DNA of 64,000 bases from Bacteroidales bacterium (GTDB lineage: Bacteria; Bacteroidota; Bacteroidia; Bacteroidales; Tenuifilaceae), in the NCBI GenBank assembly GCA_025361485.1, contig JANYLA010000028.1, forward strand, positions 1 to 64,000, written 5' to 3'. Both the position numbers and the translations under genes were made by a program. The notes under the pieces are model-generated. The model did not search any database. It saw only the letters and a program-made list of their open reading frames with translations, and was not told the origin of the DNA. Below, piece after piece: positions 27,717 to 36,998 of this stretch; the first letter of the stretch is position 1, and each line of letters opens with the position of its first letter.

Positions 27717-27932
27717 TTATGGATAGACAGAATCTCGATATTCAAGAATGTCTCCAGGTTGGCAGTTGAGCGCTTGGCAAATTAAATCAAGCGTTGACAG
27801 CTTAATTGCTTTTGCCTTCCCTTGTTTTAAAATAGATAAATTTGATAATGTTATGCCAACTTTTTCAGACAATTCATTTAGTCTCATCTTTCTTTTAGCA
27901 AGCATCACATCAAGATTGATTATTATAGCCAT
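27717..27932 (-). CDS. XRE-family helix-turn-helix regulator
   Basis: A 71-residue single-domain DNA-binding protein of the Cro/YozG type: MLAKRKMRLNELSEKVGITLSNLSILKQGKAKAIKLSTLDLICQALN in outline, with helix-turn-helix near residues 18-45, ending GDILEY. Small members of this type are regularly encoded beside DUF2975 proteins, as here (3 nt gap). It probably represses its own operon. An 18-bp perfect palindrome upstream of the operon is a candidate operator. Confidence 0.9.
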   Translation of the reverse strand: MAIIINLDVMLAKRKMRLNELSEKVGITLSNLSILKQGKAKAIKLSTLDLICQALNCQPGDILEYRDSVYP

Positions 27933-27935
27933 TTC

Positions 27936-28445
27936 TTAGATTGTTAAGTTTGTTTGATCCTGCAACTCACATCCTTTTTTAAAAACATGAGAAATAATAT
28001 AGATAACAGCGGCTAGGAAAAGAGTTTTTATATCAAGCCCTTTAGTAAGAATAACAAATGCATTTAATAACTTATTGGGAATATCTTGTTTAGAAACTGC
28101 TACCGAGCCGATTATTGTCAATAAATAGCTAATTATAACGTATAAAAATAGAAGTACCGATATGTTTTGAATCCTTCTCACATTTACAGGTTCAAAAAAA
28201 GTCTCTTTATTAAATCTGTCTAGCAATTTCCTGAGTTGGAGCGTTACAAAAAATGCAATAATTAAAAAAAGGATGATAGAAATATACATAAACAACATGG
28301 TCTCCTGCATGCTGTCTTTAAGGGGCAAGCAGTGATAATAGATATTTCCAACATGGGCAAGGATTGCGACCAATTCTAAAACCAATGCTATACTTAAAAT
28401 TGTTTTCAGAACCGAAGTCATGGATTTTTTACCAAAAGTTTTCAT
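27936..28445 (-). CDS. DUF2975 membrane protein
   Basis: A 169-residue protein with four predicted membrane helices (about 14-34, 50-70, 95-115, 135-155) and the central FVTLQLRKLLDRFNKETFFEPVNVRRI typical of DUF2975. Function is unknown. It is almost always next to a small XRE regulator, which follows after 3 nt. The pair resembles other membrane-protein/XRE modules thought to sense membrane state, but this is inference. Confidence 0.85.
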   Translation of the reverse strand: MKTFGKKSMTSVLKTILSIALVLELVAILAHVGNIYYHCLPLKDSMQETMLFMYISIILFLIIAFFVTLQLRKLLDRFNKETFFEPVNVRRIQNISVLLFLYVIISYLLTIIGSVAVSKQDIPNKLLNAFVILTKGLDIKTLFLAAVIYIISHVFKKGCELQDQTNLTI

Positions 28446-28496
28446 AGCTTTATTTTTTATGTTTATAATGCAAATATAATAATTATATATTGTTTT

Positions 28497-28514
28497 ACAA
28501 TAAATATTTATTGT
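28497..28514. promoter_or_regulatory. 18-bp perfect palindrome upstream of the DUF2975-XRE operon
   Basis: ACAATAAATATTTATTGT reads the same on both strands and ends 52 nt upstream of the DUF2975 start. Its position fits an operator for the XRE protein. A/T-rich palindromes can occur by chance in this DNA, so confidence is limited. Confidence 0.35.
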
Positions 28515-28702
28515 TTTAAATATTAATATTCAATAATCATTCAGCCGATAAGTAATAAAAATATTGTGCTGATGATGCAGATAATGTTTTATTTTTGTCA
28601 ATAAGTTATTATTAATCAGTTGGCAAAGCAATTTGTACGTTAGCTAGACTCAACAATATCACTTGCCACAAAAATGTTTTAAAAACCGTAAATTGAGACA
28701 CT

Positions 28703-29971
28703 ATGAGTAACGAAATAAGTATCAGCGTTAATTCCGAAATAGGAGAACTAGAGGGAGTTATCCTTCATACTCCGGGAGCAGAGGTTGAGAATATGACCCC
28801 ACAAAATGCACAGCGTGCACTTTACAGCGATATCCTTAACCTTTCAATAGCAAAAAAAGAATATTTGCAGCTTAATGGTGTACTCGCTAAAGTTTCAAAA
28901 ACCTATCAGGTTCAGGATTTACTTGTTAATGTTCTTTCTAAAGAAACTTCTAAGCAAGAGCTTGTATCAACAATTTGCAAACACGAAAATTCCTCATACC
29001 TGATCGATGAACTTCTTCATATTCCTGCAAAAGAGCTTGCCAATTTGCTAATTGAGGGAGTTCCCCTAAAACGAAACGACCTAACAAGTTTTCTAAGTCA
29101 CGAAAGATTTTCGTTACCACCACTTTATAATTTTTACTTTACAAGGGATGCCTCAATTTCGATTCGCGATAAGGTTCTAATCTCACGAATGGCAAACAGG
29201 GTCAGGGATTTGGAATGCATAATCATGGAGGCAATATTTAAACACTCCGGAATTTTTGCAACATCTACAATTAATCCATTAGACTATGGCTGCAATGATA
29301 ATACAACTATTGAAGGAGGTGATGTTCTAATTGCTCGCGATGATATTCTGCTTATTGGTAATAGTATACGAACCACAACTCACGCTATCGATTTTATCCT
29401 TAGGCAATTAGTCGCAAAAAACGATAAAGGAAAAAGATATATAATTGTTCAGGAACTTCCTGAATCACCCGAATCATTCATTCACTTGGATATGGTATTC
29501 ACACTTCTTGATGTGGATAAATGTATGGTATTCGAGCCCGTTATCCTTAAACCAAACCGCTACCAAACCGTTCAAATAACGATTCAGAATGGAAAGGTAT
29601 TAGAGATTAAAACCGTTGAGAACATGCTTACGGCTTTAAAAAGCCTTGGGATGGATCTTAAGCCAATAATTTGCGGAGGTTCACGTGATCCCTGGATTCA
29701 GGAACGGGAGCAGTGGCATAGCGGTGCAAACTTCTTTGCCGTAGGCCCAGGAAAAGTTATTGGCTACTCTCGGAATACCTATACAATGGACGAGATGAGT
29801 AAAAATGGGTTTGATATAATCCGAGCCAAAGACGTACTTGCCGATAAAATTAATCTGAAAGACTATAAGAAATTTGTGCTCACCATTGATGGGAACGAAC
29901 TACCACGTGGAGGTGGTGGTGCAAGATGTATGACAATGCCAGTTCGAAGGAAGCCAGTGATTTGGAAATAA
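28703..29971 (+). CDS. arcA: Arginine deiminase
   Basis: A 422-residue guanidino-group-modifying enzyme converting arginine to citrulline and ammonia. The N-terminal EIGELEGVILHTPGAEVENM, the YFTRDASISI segment, the catalytic His region SFIHLDMVFTLLD, and the nucleophile C409 in GGGGARCMTMPVRR are all in place. No ornithine carbamoyltransferase, carbamate kinase or arginine/ornithine antiporter gene is nearby, so the rest of an ADI pathway, if any, lies elsewhere. The gene is monocistronic or followed only by a small membrane protein. Confidence 0.93.
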   Translation: MSNEISISVNSEIGELEGVILHTPGAEVENMTPQNAQRALYSDILNLSIAKKEYLQLNGVLAKVSKTYQVQDLLVNVLSKETSKQELVSTICKHENSSYLIDELLHIPAKELANLLIEGVPLKRNDLTSFLSHERFSLPPLYNFYFTRDASISIRDKVLISRMANRVRDLECIIMEAIFKHSGIFATSTINPLDYGCNDNTTIEGGDVLIARDDILLIGNSIRTTTHAIDFILRQLVAKNDKGKRYIIVQELPESPESFIHLDMVFTLLDVDKCMVFEPVILKPNRYQTVQITIQNGKVLEIKTVENMLTALKSLGMDLKPIICGGSRDPWIQEREQWHSGANFFAVGPGKVIGYSRNTYTMDEMSKNGFDIIRAKDVLADKINLKDYKKFVLTIDGNELPRGGGGARCMTMPVRRKPVIWK

Positions 29972-30021
29972 ACAATTTAGTTTTTCACTTGTTTAATAGT
30001 TAAATATTAAAACTAGAACAA

Positions 30022-30222
30022 ATGAAAAAAAATGTTGGGAAAGTTGATATGATTATAAGATTAGTCATAGGAATTGCAATTGCCTCTATAGGTATTGTTT
30101 ATCAAAGTTGGTGGGGGTTATTAGCAGCAGTTCCTCTTTTGACTGCTTTTATTAATTTTTGTCCGCTTTACACCGTTTTTGGATTAAGAACATGCTCCGC
30201 AAAGGAGGCAAAAACCTTATAG
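30022..30222 (+). CDS. DUF2892 (YgaP-like) small membrane protein
   Basis: A 66-residue protein beginning MKKNVGKVDMIIRLVIGIAI, with two short membrane helices separated by a turn, and ending FINFCPLYTVFGLRTC. The NFCPLY...G motif is the DUF2892 hallmark. Its function is unknown. In other bacteria the domain is found alone or fused to a rhodanese. It follows arcA by 50 nt, with a strong terminator after it. Confidence 0.9.
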   Translation: MKKNVGKVDMIIRLVIGIAIASIGIVYQSWWGLLAAVPLLTAFINFCPLYTVFGLRTCSAKEAKTL

Positions 30223-30231
30223 TTTGAACCA

Positions 30232-30266
30232 AAAAAAACCGAGGCAAAAAAAGTCTCGGTTTTTTT
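30232..30266. terminator. Bidirectional terminator between the DUF2892 gene and sucC
   Basis: A 12-bp stem (30232-30243 with 30255-30266) with A- and T-runs on its arms, placed between two convergent genes. Confidence 0.8.
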
Positions 30267-30285
30267 ATTCGTTTCGTAAATACAA

Positions 30286-31473
30286 TTACTTAACCGCTAC
30301 TTTTACCAAATCAGCCGCTTCCTGCAACGAAACGGCTGAAGAAACTTTAAGACCCGATTGGTCGATTAGGTCTTTGCCCTCCTTTGCATTTGTTCCCTGT
30401 AAGCGAACAATTACTGGAACTGAAATATTACCGATCTCTTTGTAGGCATCCACAACACCTTGGGCAACTCTATCGCAGCGAACAATTCCTCCAAAAATAT
30501 TTATTAGGATGGCTTTAACATGTGGATCCTTTAAAATTATTCGAAAACCAGCTGCTACAGTTTTTGCATTTGCTCCACCACCAACATCCAGAAAGTTTGC
30601 AGGATCTCCACCTGAAAGTTTAATAATGTCCATGGTAGCCATGGCTAATCCAGCTCCGTTTACCATACAACCAACATTACCATCGAGTTTTACAAAATTC
30701 AAGTTGTTTTCACCCGCCTCAACCTCAGTAGGATCCTCCTCGTCTGTATCGCGCAATAATTCAAGATTGGGATGACGATAAAGGGCGTTATCCTCAATAT
30801 TTACTTTAGCATCGACAGCCCAAATATCTTCATTTGAGGTTTTTACAAGCGGGTTAATCTCTAGTAAAGAGAGATCGTTTTTAATATACGTATCGTACAT
30901 GGCCATTACGCACTTCACCATTTGAGAAAATGCCTTATCCTTTAAACCAAGGTTAAAAGCGATTCTTCTTGCTTGAAAAGCCTGAACACCAATGGGATGA
31001 ATTTCCTCTTTAAATATCAATTCCGGAGTTTGGGCAGCAACTGCCTCAATATCCATCCCTCCTTGAGAAGAATATACGATCATATTTCGACCTGTAGCCC
31101 TATTGAGTAGTATACTAATATAGTACTCCTTAATCTCTGATGGTCCAGATTGGTATATCCCTTGTTGAACTATAATTTTACGAACAAATTTACCGACCGG
31201 GCCAGTTTGGTGAGTTACCAGAGTCATGCCAATAATCTGTTTTGCAAACTTCTCTACCTCCTCAACATTATGGGCAATTTTAACTCCACCGCCTTTACCT
31301 CGTCCTCCAGAATGAATTTGAGCCTTCACAGCAATTTCATCAGTGCCGGTTTGCTCAAAGATTTCCTTTGCACCTTTAGCTGCCTCCTCAGGAGTAAAAG
31401 CAAGAATGCTTAATGGAACTGGAACCCCTGATTCCTGCAATAATTGCTTAGCTTGATATTCGTGAATATTCAT
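30286..31473 (-). CDS. sucC: Succinyl-CoA synthetase (ADP/GDP-forming) beta subunit
   Basis: A 395-residue ATP-grasp subunit binding nucleotide and contributing to succinate binding. The N-terminal MNIHEYQAKQLLQESGVPVP is characteristic. Later come QIHSGGRGKGGGVK (nucleotide site), NFLDVGGGA and ILINIFGGIVRCD (CoA/succinate face), and the ending EAADLVKVAVK. The alpha subunit gene sucD is not adjacent; it usually follows sucC. The enzyme serves the TCA cycle or the succinate-propionate route, which fits the carboxyltransferase genes at 4383-6226. Confidence 0.95.
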   Translation of the reverse strand: MNIHEYQAKQLLQESGVPVPLSILAFTPEEAAKGAKEIFEQTGTDEIAVKAQIHSGGRGKGGGVKIAHNVEEVEKFAKQIIGMTLVTHQTGPVGKFVRKIIVQQGIYQSGPSEIKEYYISILLNRATGRNMIVYSSQGGMDIEAVAAQTPELIFKEEIHPIGVQAFQARRIAFNLGLKDKAFSQMVKCVMAMYDTYIKNDLSLLEINPLVKTSNEDIWAVDAKVNIEDNALYRHPNLELLRDTDEEDPTEVEAGENNLNFVKLDGNVGCMVNGAGLAMATMDIIKLSGGDPANFLDVGGGANAKTVAAGFRIILKDPHVKAILINIFGGIVRCDRVAQGVVDAYKEIGNISVPVIVRLQGTNAKEGKDLIDQSGLKVSSAVSLQEAADLVKVAVK

Positions 31474-31523
31474 AGGATAAATATTTGTTTGGCCAGCCTC
31501 TAAATTACAAAAAAAGGTTTATC

Positions 31524-31531
31524 TACCTTTG
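31524..31531 (+). promoter_or_regulatory. -7 box (TACCTTTG) for the TrmH-like gene
   Basis: TACCTTTG overlaps the TTG that would begin the longer reading frame, which favours the ATG at 31547 as the start. Confidence 0.45.
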
Positions 31532-31546
31532 CAAAAAACAAAAACA

Positions 31547-32089
31547 ATGACAGATAAAAGAAAACTTGATAATAAAGAGTTAAACCGTAAAACTGTTGAA
31601 GAGTTCAAATACACCTCGAAAACTCCGATTATTGTAGTTCTTGATAACATTCGAAGTCTTAATAATATTGGTTCAGTTTTTAGAACTTCCGATGCTCTAC
31701 TAGTCGAAAAAATCCTCCTTTGTGGAATAACAGGAACACCTCCAAATAATGATATTCATCGAACAGCACTGGGTGCTGAGGATTCAGTAACGTGGGAATA
31801 TTTTGAAAGAACTACAGATGCCATTATAAAACTCAAAGAGGATGGCTATAAAGTGATTTCACTTGAGCAAACGGTTAGCAGCATCGATTTGATGAAATAC
31901 CAACCATCAGTAGAGTATAAATATGCTTTAGTTTTCGGAAACGAACTCCGTGGTGTTGAGCAAGACGTGATTGATCTATCAGACGAATGTATTGAAATTC
32001 CTCAATTTGGAACAAAGCATTCATTCAACATTGCCGTTTCGGCAGGAATTGTGCTATGGGATTTTGTAACCAAAATAGCTGTAAAATAG
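31547..32089 (+). CDS. TrmH/SpoU-family RNA 2'-O-methyltransferase
   Basis: A 180-residue SPOUT methyltransferase with the trefoil-knot motifs in order: VVLDNIRSLNNIGSVFRTSDA (motif 1, shortened here in meaning to NIGSVFRT), LVFGNELRGV (motif 2) and IEIPQFGTKHSFNIAVSAGI (motif 3). There is no N-terminal RNA-binding extension, so it resembles the compact TrmL/TrmH-like type. The RNA target (tRNA or rRNA) cannot be told. The start is the ATG at 31547, since an upstream TTG sits in the promoter box. Confidence 0.88.
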   Translation: MTDKRKLDNKELNRKTVEEFKYTSKTPIIVVLDNIRSLNNIGSVFRTSDALLVEKILLCGITGTPPNNDIHRTALGAEDSVTWEYFERTTDAIIKLKEDGYKVISLEQTVSSIDLMKYQPSVEYKYALVFGNELRGVEQDVIDLSDECIEIPQFGTKHSFNIAVSAGIVLWDFVTKIAVK

Positions 32090-32130
32090 TTTATCCCTTA
32101 TTTATTTTACCCAACAATAAACTATTTATA

Positions 32131-32167
32131 AAAAAAGAGGCTGCTTGAAAAAGCAGCCTCTTTTTTT
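32131..32167. terminator. Bidirectional terminator between the TrmH-like and OmpA/TPR lipoprotein genes
   Basis: A long stem (about 16 bp, GC core GAGGCTGCTT/AAGCAGCCTC) with GAAA loop, flanked by A-run and T-run, between convergent genes. Confidence 0.88.
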
Positions 32168-32180
32168 ATAAAAGTGCTAA

Positions 32181-33896
32181 TTACTCAACAATAGCTTTGA
32201 AAGCATCGTTTTGGAAATAGTTACGGAATTCTAAGTCGTTTTTAGCACGAGCTTTTAAAGAAGCGTCTTTACCAAGTGCAGTGCGTAGGTTGTTAAGAAC
32301 CATTGACTCATCAGTCATGCGAGCACCTACAATTGCTAAACCATAAAAACCTTTAGCAGTTTCAACCTTTGTGAAGGTATTTTTAGCAGCATCAATCTTA
32401 TTGGTTAATACCAATGCTAAACCTTGATTGAAAGAATCGGAACCACCTAAATACTCAACAGCAGCTGGGTATTGATTCTTGATGATAGCAATAATACCAA
32501 GATTGTATTTTACATCTGGACCTGCATTAGCAGCTTGAGCAAAAAGTTTCTCAGCACCGTCGATATCACCTTCTAATAAAGCAACACAACCACGATTATT
32601 GATGATTGATGGTTCATTTGAAGTAGCCGCTTTTTCTAAAGCAGGTTTTGCGTTAGCAACATCTTTCTTTAGTAAGTATAGATATGCGATGTTGTTGATA
32701 GCACGAACATCATTGAATTTATCAGCAACTTTCTTATAAACTTCAATTTTCTTGTCAGCGTCACCAATTAAACCAGCAGCATACATAGTTTCTTCTAAAG
32801 TTAAACTGTCATATGTATTGGTGTTAATTTTATTTACTAACTCTTCGTCTGAATAACCAACTAGGTTGATATTAGCAGTCATTTTTGAACGACGTAATTG
32901 AGGAAGAATTTTTTCAGCAAGAACTAAGTATACTTTTGATAAGTTTTTGATTTCTTTTTCACGAACAGCTGGATCTGAATACATTGAAAGAACACGTAAA
33001 ATAAGTTCTTTATCTTGAACATCAGAAGCACCGATTAATGTTTGGAAACCATCCCAGTCTTCGGAGGTAGTTTGAACGGTTACATAATTGGTCGTTTTGG
33101 TATCAACTTTAGCTTTTTTGAAAATATCGGTTAACCATTTTTCAGTGCTCTTACCACGTTCGGTAGAAAGTTTTGCATTATCAGCCTCTGGACCATCTGG
33201 AGATGCGTAAGCAGAAACGCTAACACCTTTAAATTCTTTCTTCTGATCGGCTAAAGTTGCAGTGATGAAATCTTGTAACATCTTAACCTCATCCTTAGTT
33301 AGCTCAGATTTACGAACATCCGCTTTTGAAATAACAAAGTTGATTTGACCATCCTTCTTATCAGGAACAACTCTAACGAATTTATTATCCTTCATCATGG
33401 TTGGCTTAGGATCGATATCAACTAGCTTATAGGTAGCTAAAACGCCTTTCCCTAATTTATAAGGAGCATCGAAAGGGATTTTCTTATCCTTATAGGTAAT
33501 TACAAAACGTAGTTCAAGCTCTGAACTGAACATTTCGTCTTTATAGTCAAATTCAATTTCAGTTTTAAAGCTTCCACCAGCTTCATAGTTGATAACTTGA
33601 TTGTTTGCTTGAACATCCTCGCCTTGTAAAACTTTTACTGCAAGAGGAAGTTCACCACCTTGGTAAACCAATACTGGAGTTACATCAACAATAGCTTTTT
33701 TGTTAAAATACTTTGCAGGTATTACGCCTTCAATAGTTGCTTTAACTTTATTGCCATGAACCTCGAGAGGATTTGGTGTTAATGTAAACTTTACTCCTTC
33801 TGGGAGTTGTTTCATCTTTTCAACCCCACCGCAGCCAATTAAAATAAGGGCAGCTACAGCGATGAATGCTAGATGTTGAAACCTGATTCTTTTCAT
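32181..33896 (-). CDS. Lipoprotein with an OmpA-like domain and TPR repeats
   Basis: A 571-residue protein with a lipoprotein signal peptide (ALILIGC, acylated C22). Residues about 30-180 are beta-rich. An OmpA-C-like segment lies near 230-270 (VSAYASPDGPEADNAKLS, then ERGKSTEKWL), the pattern that binds peptidoglycan. TPR-type helical repeats follow from about 340 to 560 (RAINNIAYLYLLKKDVANAK, VALLEGDIDGAEKLFAQA). The arrangement fits a cell-envelope anchor protein found in Bacteroidota. Its codon use is smooth and biased, suggesting high expression. Its exact role is unknown. Confidence 0.8.
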   Translation of the reverse strand: MKRIRFQHLAFIAVAALILIGCGGVEKMKQLPEGVKFTLTPNPLEVHGNKVKATIEGVIPAKYFNKKAIVDVTPVLVYQGGELPLAVKVLQGEDVQANNQVINYEAGGSFKTEIEFDYKDEMFSSELELRFVITYKDKKIPFDAPYKLGKGVLATYKLVDIDPKPTMMKDNKFVRVVPDKKDGQINFVISKADVRKSELTKDEVKMLQDFITATLADQKKEFKGVSVSAYASPDGPEADNAKLSTERGKSTEKWLTDIFKKAKVDTKTTNYVTVQTTSEDWDGFQTLIGASDVQDKELILRVLSMYSDPAVREKEIKNLSKVYLVLAEKILPQLRRSKMTANINLVGYSDEELVNKINTNTYDSLTLEETMYAAGLIGDADKKIEVYKKVADKFNDVRAINNIAYLYLLKKDVANAKPALEKAATSNEPSIINNRGCVALLEGDIDGAEKLFAQAANAGPDVKYNLGIIAIIKNQYPAAVEYLGGSDSFNQGLALVLTNKIDAAKNTFTKVETAKGFYGLAIVGARMTDESMVLNNLRTALGKDASLKARAKNDLEFRNYFQNDAFKAIVE

Positions 33897-34006
33897 ATTC
33901 TACGTATTTTTTGTTTGGTTTTTCTTGTTTATGTATAATGACTTACAAACATACTACTCTTTTATCAAAAAAAGAAAGGATATGTTTTAAAAAATTGAAA
34001 CCATCA

Positions 34007-34636
34007 CTAGAAAGTAACCATATGTACTCCCTTTAAATAGCTTTGGTCAAAAATAACTTCTTTAAGTTTAAGATAATCAGCATTGTTTGAAACAAAATCG
34101 ATGTTGGTTGTATCTATAACTAAAAAGGTATACTCGGGGTGTTGTTTAAAAAAATCGAAGTAGCCTTTCTGTATCTCATCAAGATACTCCGCAGTAATTG
34201 TTTGTTCATAGTCCCTGCCGCGTTTATGGATATTCTCCAATAGCTGATTGGTGGGAAGGTGAAGATAAACGTAAAGTTCGGGTTTAGGTATAGAATTATA
34301 TATAATCTCGAATATCTGCCGATATAAATTATATTCATCGCCGCTCAATGTATTTTTGGCAAAAATGAGCGATTTCATGAAAAAATAATCGGCAATCATC
34401 AAGGGTTGAAAAAGTGAAACAGATCTCAAATCTTCATTAAGTTGTTTATACCTATCGGCTAAAAATGAGAGTTCTAGAGTAAAACTAAAACGCTCGGGAT
34501 TACTATAAAACTTGGGTAAAAAAGGGTTATCGGCAAATCGTTCGAGTACAAGTTTAGCATTAAAATCTTGTGCTAATCTTGTAGCAAGCGTTGTCTTTCC
34601 TGCACCAATATTACCTTCTATTACTAAGTATTGCAT
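34007..34636 (-). CDS. Deoxynucleoside kinase
   Basis: A 209-residue kinase of the dCK/dGK family. The P-loop is EGNIGAGKTTLATRLA at residues 7-22. ERFADNPFLPKF, the substrate-binding Asp/Arg region, follows, then KRGRDYEQTIT, the lid arginines. It phosphorylates deoxyadenosine, deoxyguanosine or deoxycytidine for nucleotide salvage, and the specificity cannot be read with certainty. The gene is separated from the upstream peptidase gene by a terminator, so it needs its own promoter. Confidence 0.9.
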   Translation of the reverse strand: MQYLVIEGNIGAGKTTLATRLAQDFNAKLVLERFADNPFLPKFYSNPERFSFTLELSFLADRYKQLNEDLRSVSLFQPLMIADYFFMKSLIFAKNTLSGDEYNLYRQIFEIIYNSIPKPELYVYLHLPTNQLLENIHKRGRDYEQTITAEYLDEIQKGYFDFFKQHPEYTFLVIDTTNIDFVSNNADYLKLKEVIFDQSYLKGVHMVTF

Positions 34637-34662
34637 ACTATACTGTTGGAAAGCGAATAAAA

Positions 34663-34686
34663 AAGGAGTTGGTTTCCCAACTCCTT
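34663..34686 (-). terminator. Terminator of the prolyl oligopeptidase gene
   Basis: A 10-bp perfect stem (34663-34672 with 34677-34686), followed on the minus strand by a T-run, about 20 nt after the stop at 34707. Confidence 0.8.
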
Positions 34687-34706
34687 GAATATATTATTGT
34701 TAAAAC

Positions 34707-36821
34707 TTATTTCTTCAGTTCTTCACCTAAATTGTAAAATGTAAAGGAGTATATGTCGGTTGCCTCATCAATTAATATTGATGTTGGAGTTCCAGCTCCA
34801 TGACCTGCTCTTGTTTGAATTCTTATCAAAGAAGGGTTTCGGCTATGGCGCTGCTTATCCTGAACAGTGGCAATGTACTTAAATGAATGCGCTGGTACAA
34901 CTCTATCGTCTCTATCGGCTGTAGTAACCATAATAGCAGGGTAACGAACCCCTGAGCGAACATTATGCAATGGAGAATACTTGTACAAATTGACGAACTG
35001 TATTGAATCCGCACTCGATCCAAAATCATTTACCCATAAACCTCCAATGGTAAACTTGTCGAAACGAATCATATCCATTACGCCAACCTCAGGCAATGCA
35101 ACTTTAAATAGTTCAGGACGTTGATTTACAACAGCGCCTATCAACAAACCACCATTCGAGGCACCTTCTATTGCTAATTTCCTAGGTGAAGTATATTTTT
35201 CTTTTATCAGATATTCGGCGGCAGCAATAAAATCATCAAACACGTTTTGCTTATTGAGTTTAGTTCCTGATTTATACCAATTTTCACCGTATTCTCCTCC
35301 GCCCCTGATATTAGCTTGTGCATAGATTCCACCATTCTCTAACCACAATAATCGGTCAGGGCTAAAATATGGAAGTAAACTTACGTTAAATCCACCATAT
35401 CCATAAAGGAGGGTTGGGTTTTTGCCATTCAAAACAACTCCCTTCTTACAGACGATAAACATTGGAACCGAAGTTCCATCATTGCTTGTATAGAATACCT
35501 GCTTGGTTTCATAATCATCAAAGTTGAAGTTAATTGTTGGCTTGAAATACTCCGACGATGTATTCGTGTTAACATTATACTTGTATACAATAGTTGGTAT
35601 GGTAAAAGATGAAAATGAGTAAAAAGCCAATGAATCCTCAAGGTTTCCGTTTATACCATTAAACTTACCAAGGGTTGGAAAATTTATTTTATTAATCATT
35701 TCACCTTCGAGGTTGTAGACTTCTACTTTGCTTTTTGCATCCTCAATATAGTTCGCAACTATCTTACCACCTATTAAATAGCAACTTTCTAGCACCTCTT
35801 TTTTCTCAGGTAAAATATCTCGCCAATTTCCAACGTCAAGAGTATTAACATTTATTTTAATAAGTTTATATTTAGGAGCCCTATAGTTGGTTAGCACAAT
35901 AATATTATCATTTATATCGTCGAGCACTTTATATTCAAATTCGTAACCGGTAGTGAGCTTAACGAATCCATCGTTGCGAGTTAAATTCTTAATATAAAGT
36001 GAATTCCCGTAGGTTGATTCAGCTTCATAAATAATCAGATACTTTTCATTGCTTGTAACCTGTGTGGTAAAAATCAATGATGGAACAGTACTGTTTCCTA
36101 GAAAAGCCTCATCCTTTTCCTGTGAATCTCCTATTTTGTGGTAGTATACTTTTTGGTACTGATTAACACCAACCATCCCTTTACCATCCTTTGGTGCATC
36201 GTAACGGCTATAGAAGAATCCGTTTTTAAACCATGACATCTCTGAGAATTTAACCCAATTTATCTCATCTTTTAAATCATTTCCAGTTGAAATTTCCAAA
36301 ACCTTTATTTTCCTCCAATCTGAACCTCCATCGGCTATGGCATAGGCGAGATATTTTCCGTCTTTTGAAACGCTAATATCAGAAACTGCAATGGTTCCAT
36401 CAGCGCTAAGTTTGTTAGGATCTAGAATAATCCTAGGCTCTGATTCTATTGTTTCTTGAATGTATAAAACGCTTTGGTTCTGACTGGGTTCTTTCTTGTA
36501 GAAAAAATACTTTCCACCTTCCTTAAATGGCGCAGACTTAGTTGTATAGTTCCAAAGTTCTGTCAATCTCTCTTTGATATTATTCCTAAAAGAAATCTTA
36601 CTTAGGTAATCATTGGTAACTGTATTCTCCTCTTTTACCCATTCTGCAACTTCTGCTGTTGAGTCGTTTTCAAGCCAACGATAAGGATCGTGCACTTTAA
36701 CACCAAAGTAAGTGTCGACTACATCAACCTTTTTAGTTTTTGGGTATGATGCTCCATTTCTGTGACAGGATACAGAAATTAGTAAAATTGCGATCAGAAA
36801 TATGGGGATTAACTTTTTCAT
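34707..36821 (-). CDS. Prolyl oligopeptidase family (S9A) lipoprotein peptidase
   Basis: A 704-residue enzyme that cleaves short peptides after proline. The N-terminal lipoprotein signal has its Cys at residue 19 (LLISVSC), so it is probably anchored in the envelope. Residues about 25-420 form the beta-propeller, beginning with the family motif DPYRWLENDS. The alpha/beta-hydrolase part contains GGEYGENWYKSGT, the nucleophile in GASNGGLL, the Asp in TADRDDRVVP and the His in RAGHGAG. All catalytic parts are intact. It is a single gene with its own terminator. Confidence 0.94.
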   Translation of the reverse strand: MKKLIPIFLIAILLISVSCHRNGASYPKTKKVDVVDTYFGVKVHDPYRWLENDSTAEVAEWVKEENTVTNDYLSKISFRNNIKERLTELWNYTTKSAPFKEGGKYFFYKKEPSQNQSVLYIQETIESEPRIILDPNKLSADGTIAVSDISVSKDGKYLAYAIADGGSDWRKIKVLEISTGNDLKDEINWVKFSEMSWFKNGFFYSRYDAPKDGKGMVGVNQYQKVYYHKIGDSQEKDEAFLGNSTVPSLIFTTQVTSNEKYLIIYEAESTYGNSLYIKNLTRNDGFVKLTTGYEFEYKVLDDINDNIIVLTNYRAPKYKLIKINVNTLDVGNWRDILPEKKEVLESCYLIGGKIVANYIEDAKSKVEVYNLEGEMINKINFPTLGKFNGINGNLEDSLAFYSFSSFTIPTIVYKYNVNTNTSSEYFKPTINFNFDDYETKQVFYTSNDGTSVPMFIVCKKGVVLNGKNPTLLYGYGGFNVSLLPYFSPDRLLWLENGGIYAQANIRGGGEYGENWYKSGTKLNKQNVFDDFIAAAEYLIKEKYTSPRKLAIEGASNGGLLIGAVVNQRPELFKVALPEVGVMDMIRFDKFTIGGLWVNDFGSSADSIQFVNLYKYSPLHNVRSGVRYPAIMVTTADRDDRVVPAHSFKYIATVQDKQRHSRNPSLIRIQTRAGHGAGTPTSILIDEATDIYSFTFYNLGEELKK

Positions 36822-36957
36822 AGAAGTTAAAATTTTCAGTTACTTACTTTGTTGATTTACAAAAATACAATAATGTTTTAAATATAATAATTTGTTGTGA
36901 GGTTGATTTAATAATTCATTACAATTGACAACTTAAAATTGAACTTTTTAGAAACAA

Positions 36958-36981
36958 AAAAAGGAGGTCGCCCTCCTTTTT
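36958..36981 (-). terminator. Terminator of pnp
   Basis: A 10-bp stem (36958-36967 with 36972-36981) with TCGC loop. The minus strand gives a T-run downstream of the pnp stop at 36999. Confidence 0.82.
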
Positions 36982-36998
36982 CATAATCAAATAATATA

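Noticed and set aside
31529-31546. Longer TrmH-like start at TTG 31529
   Set aside because: It overlaps a TACCTTTG promoter box; the ATG at 31547 is preferred.
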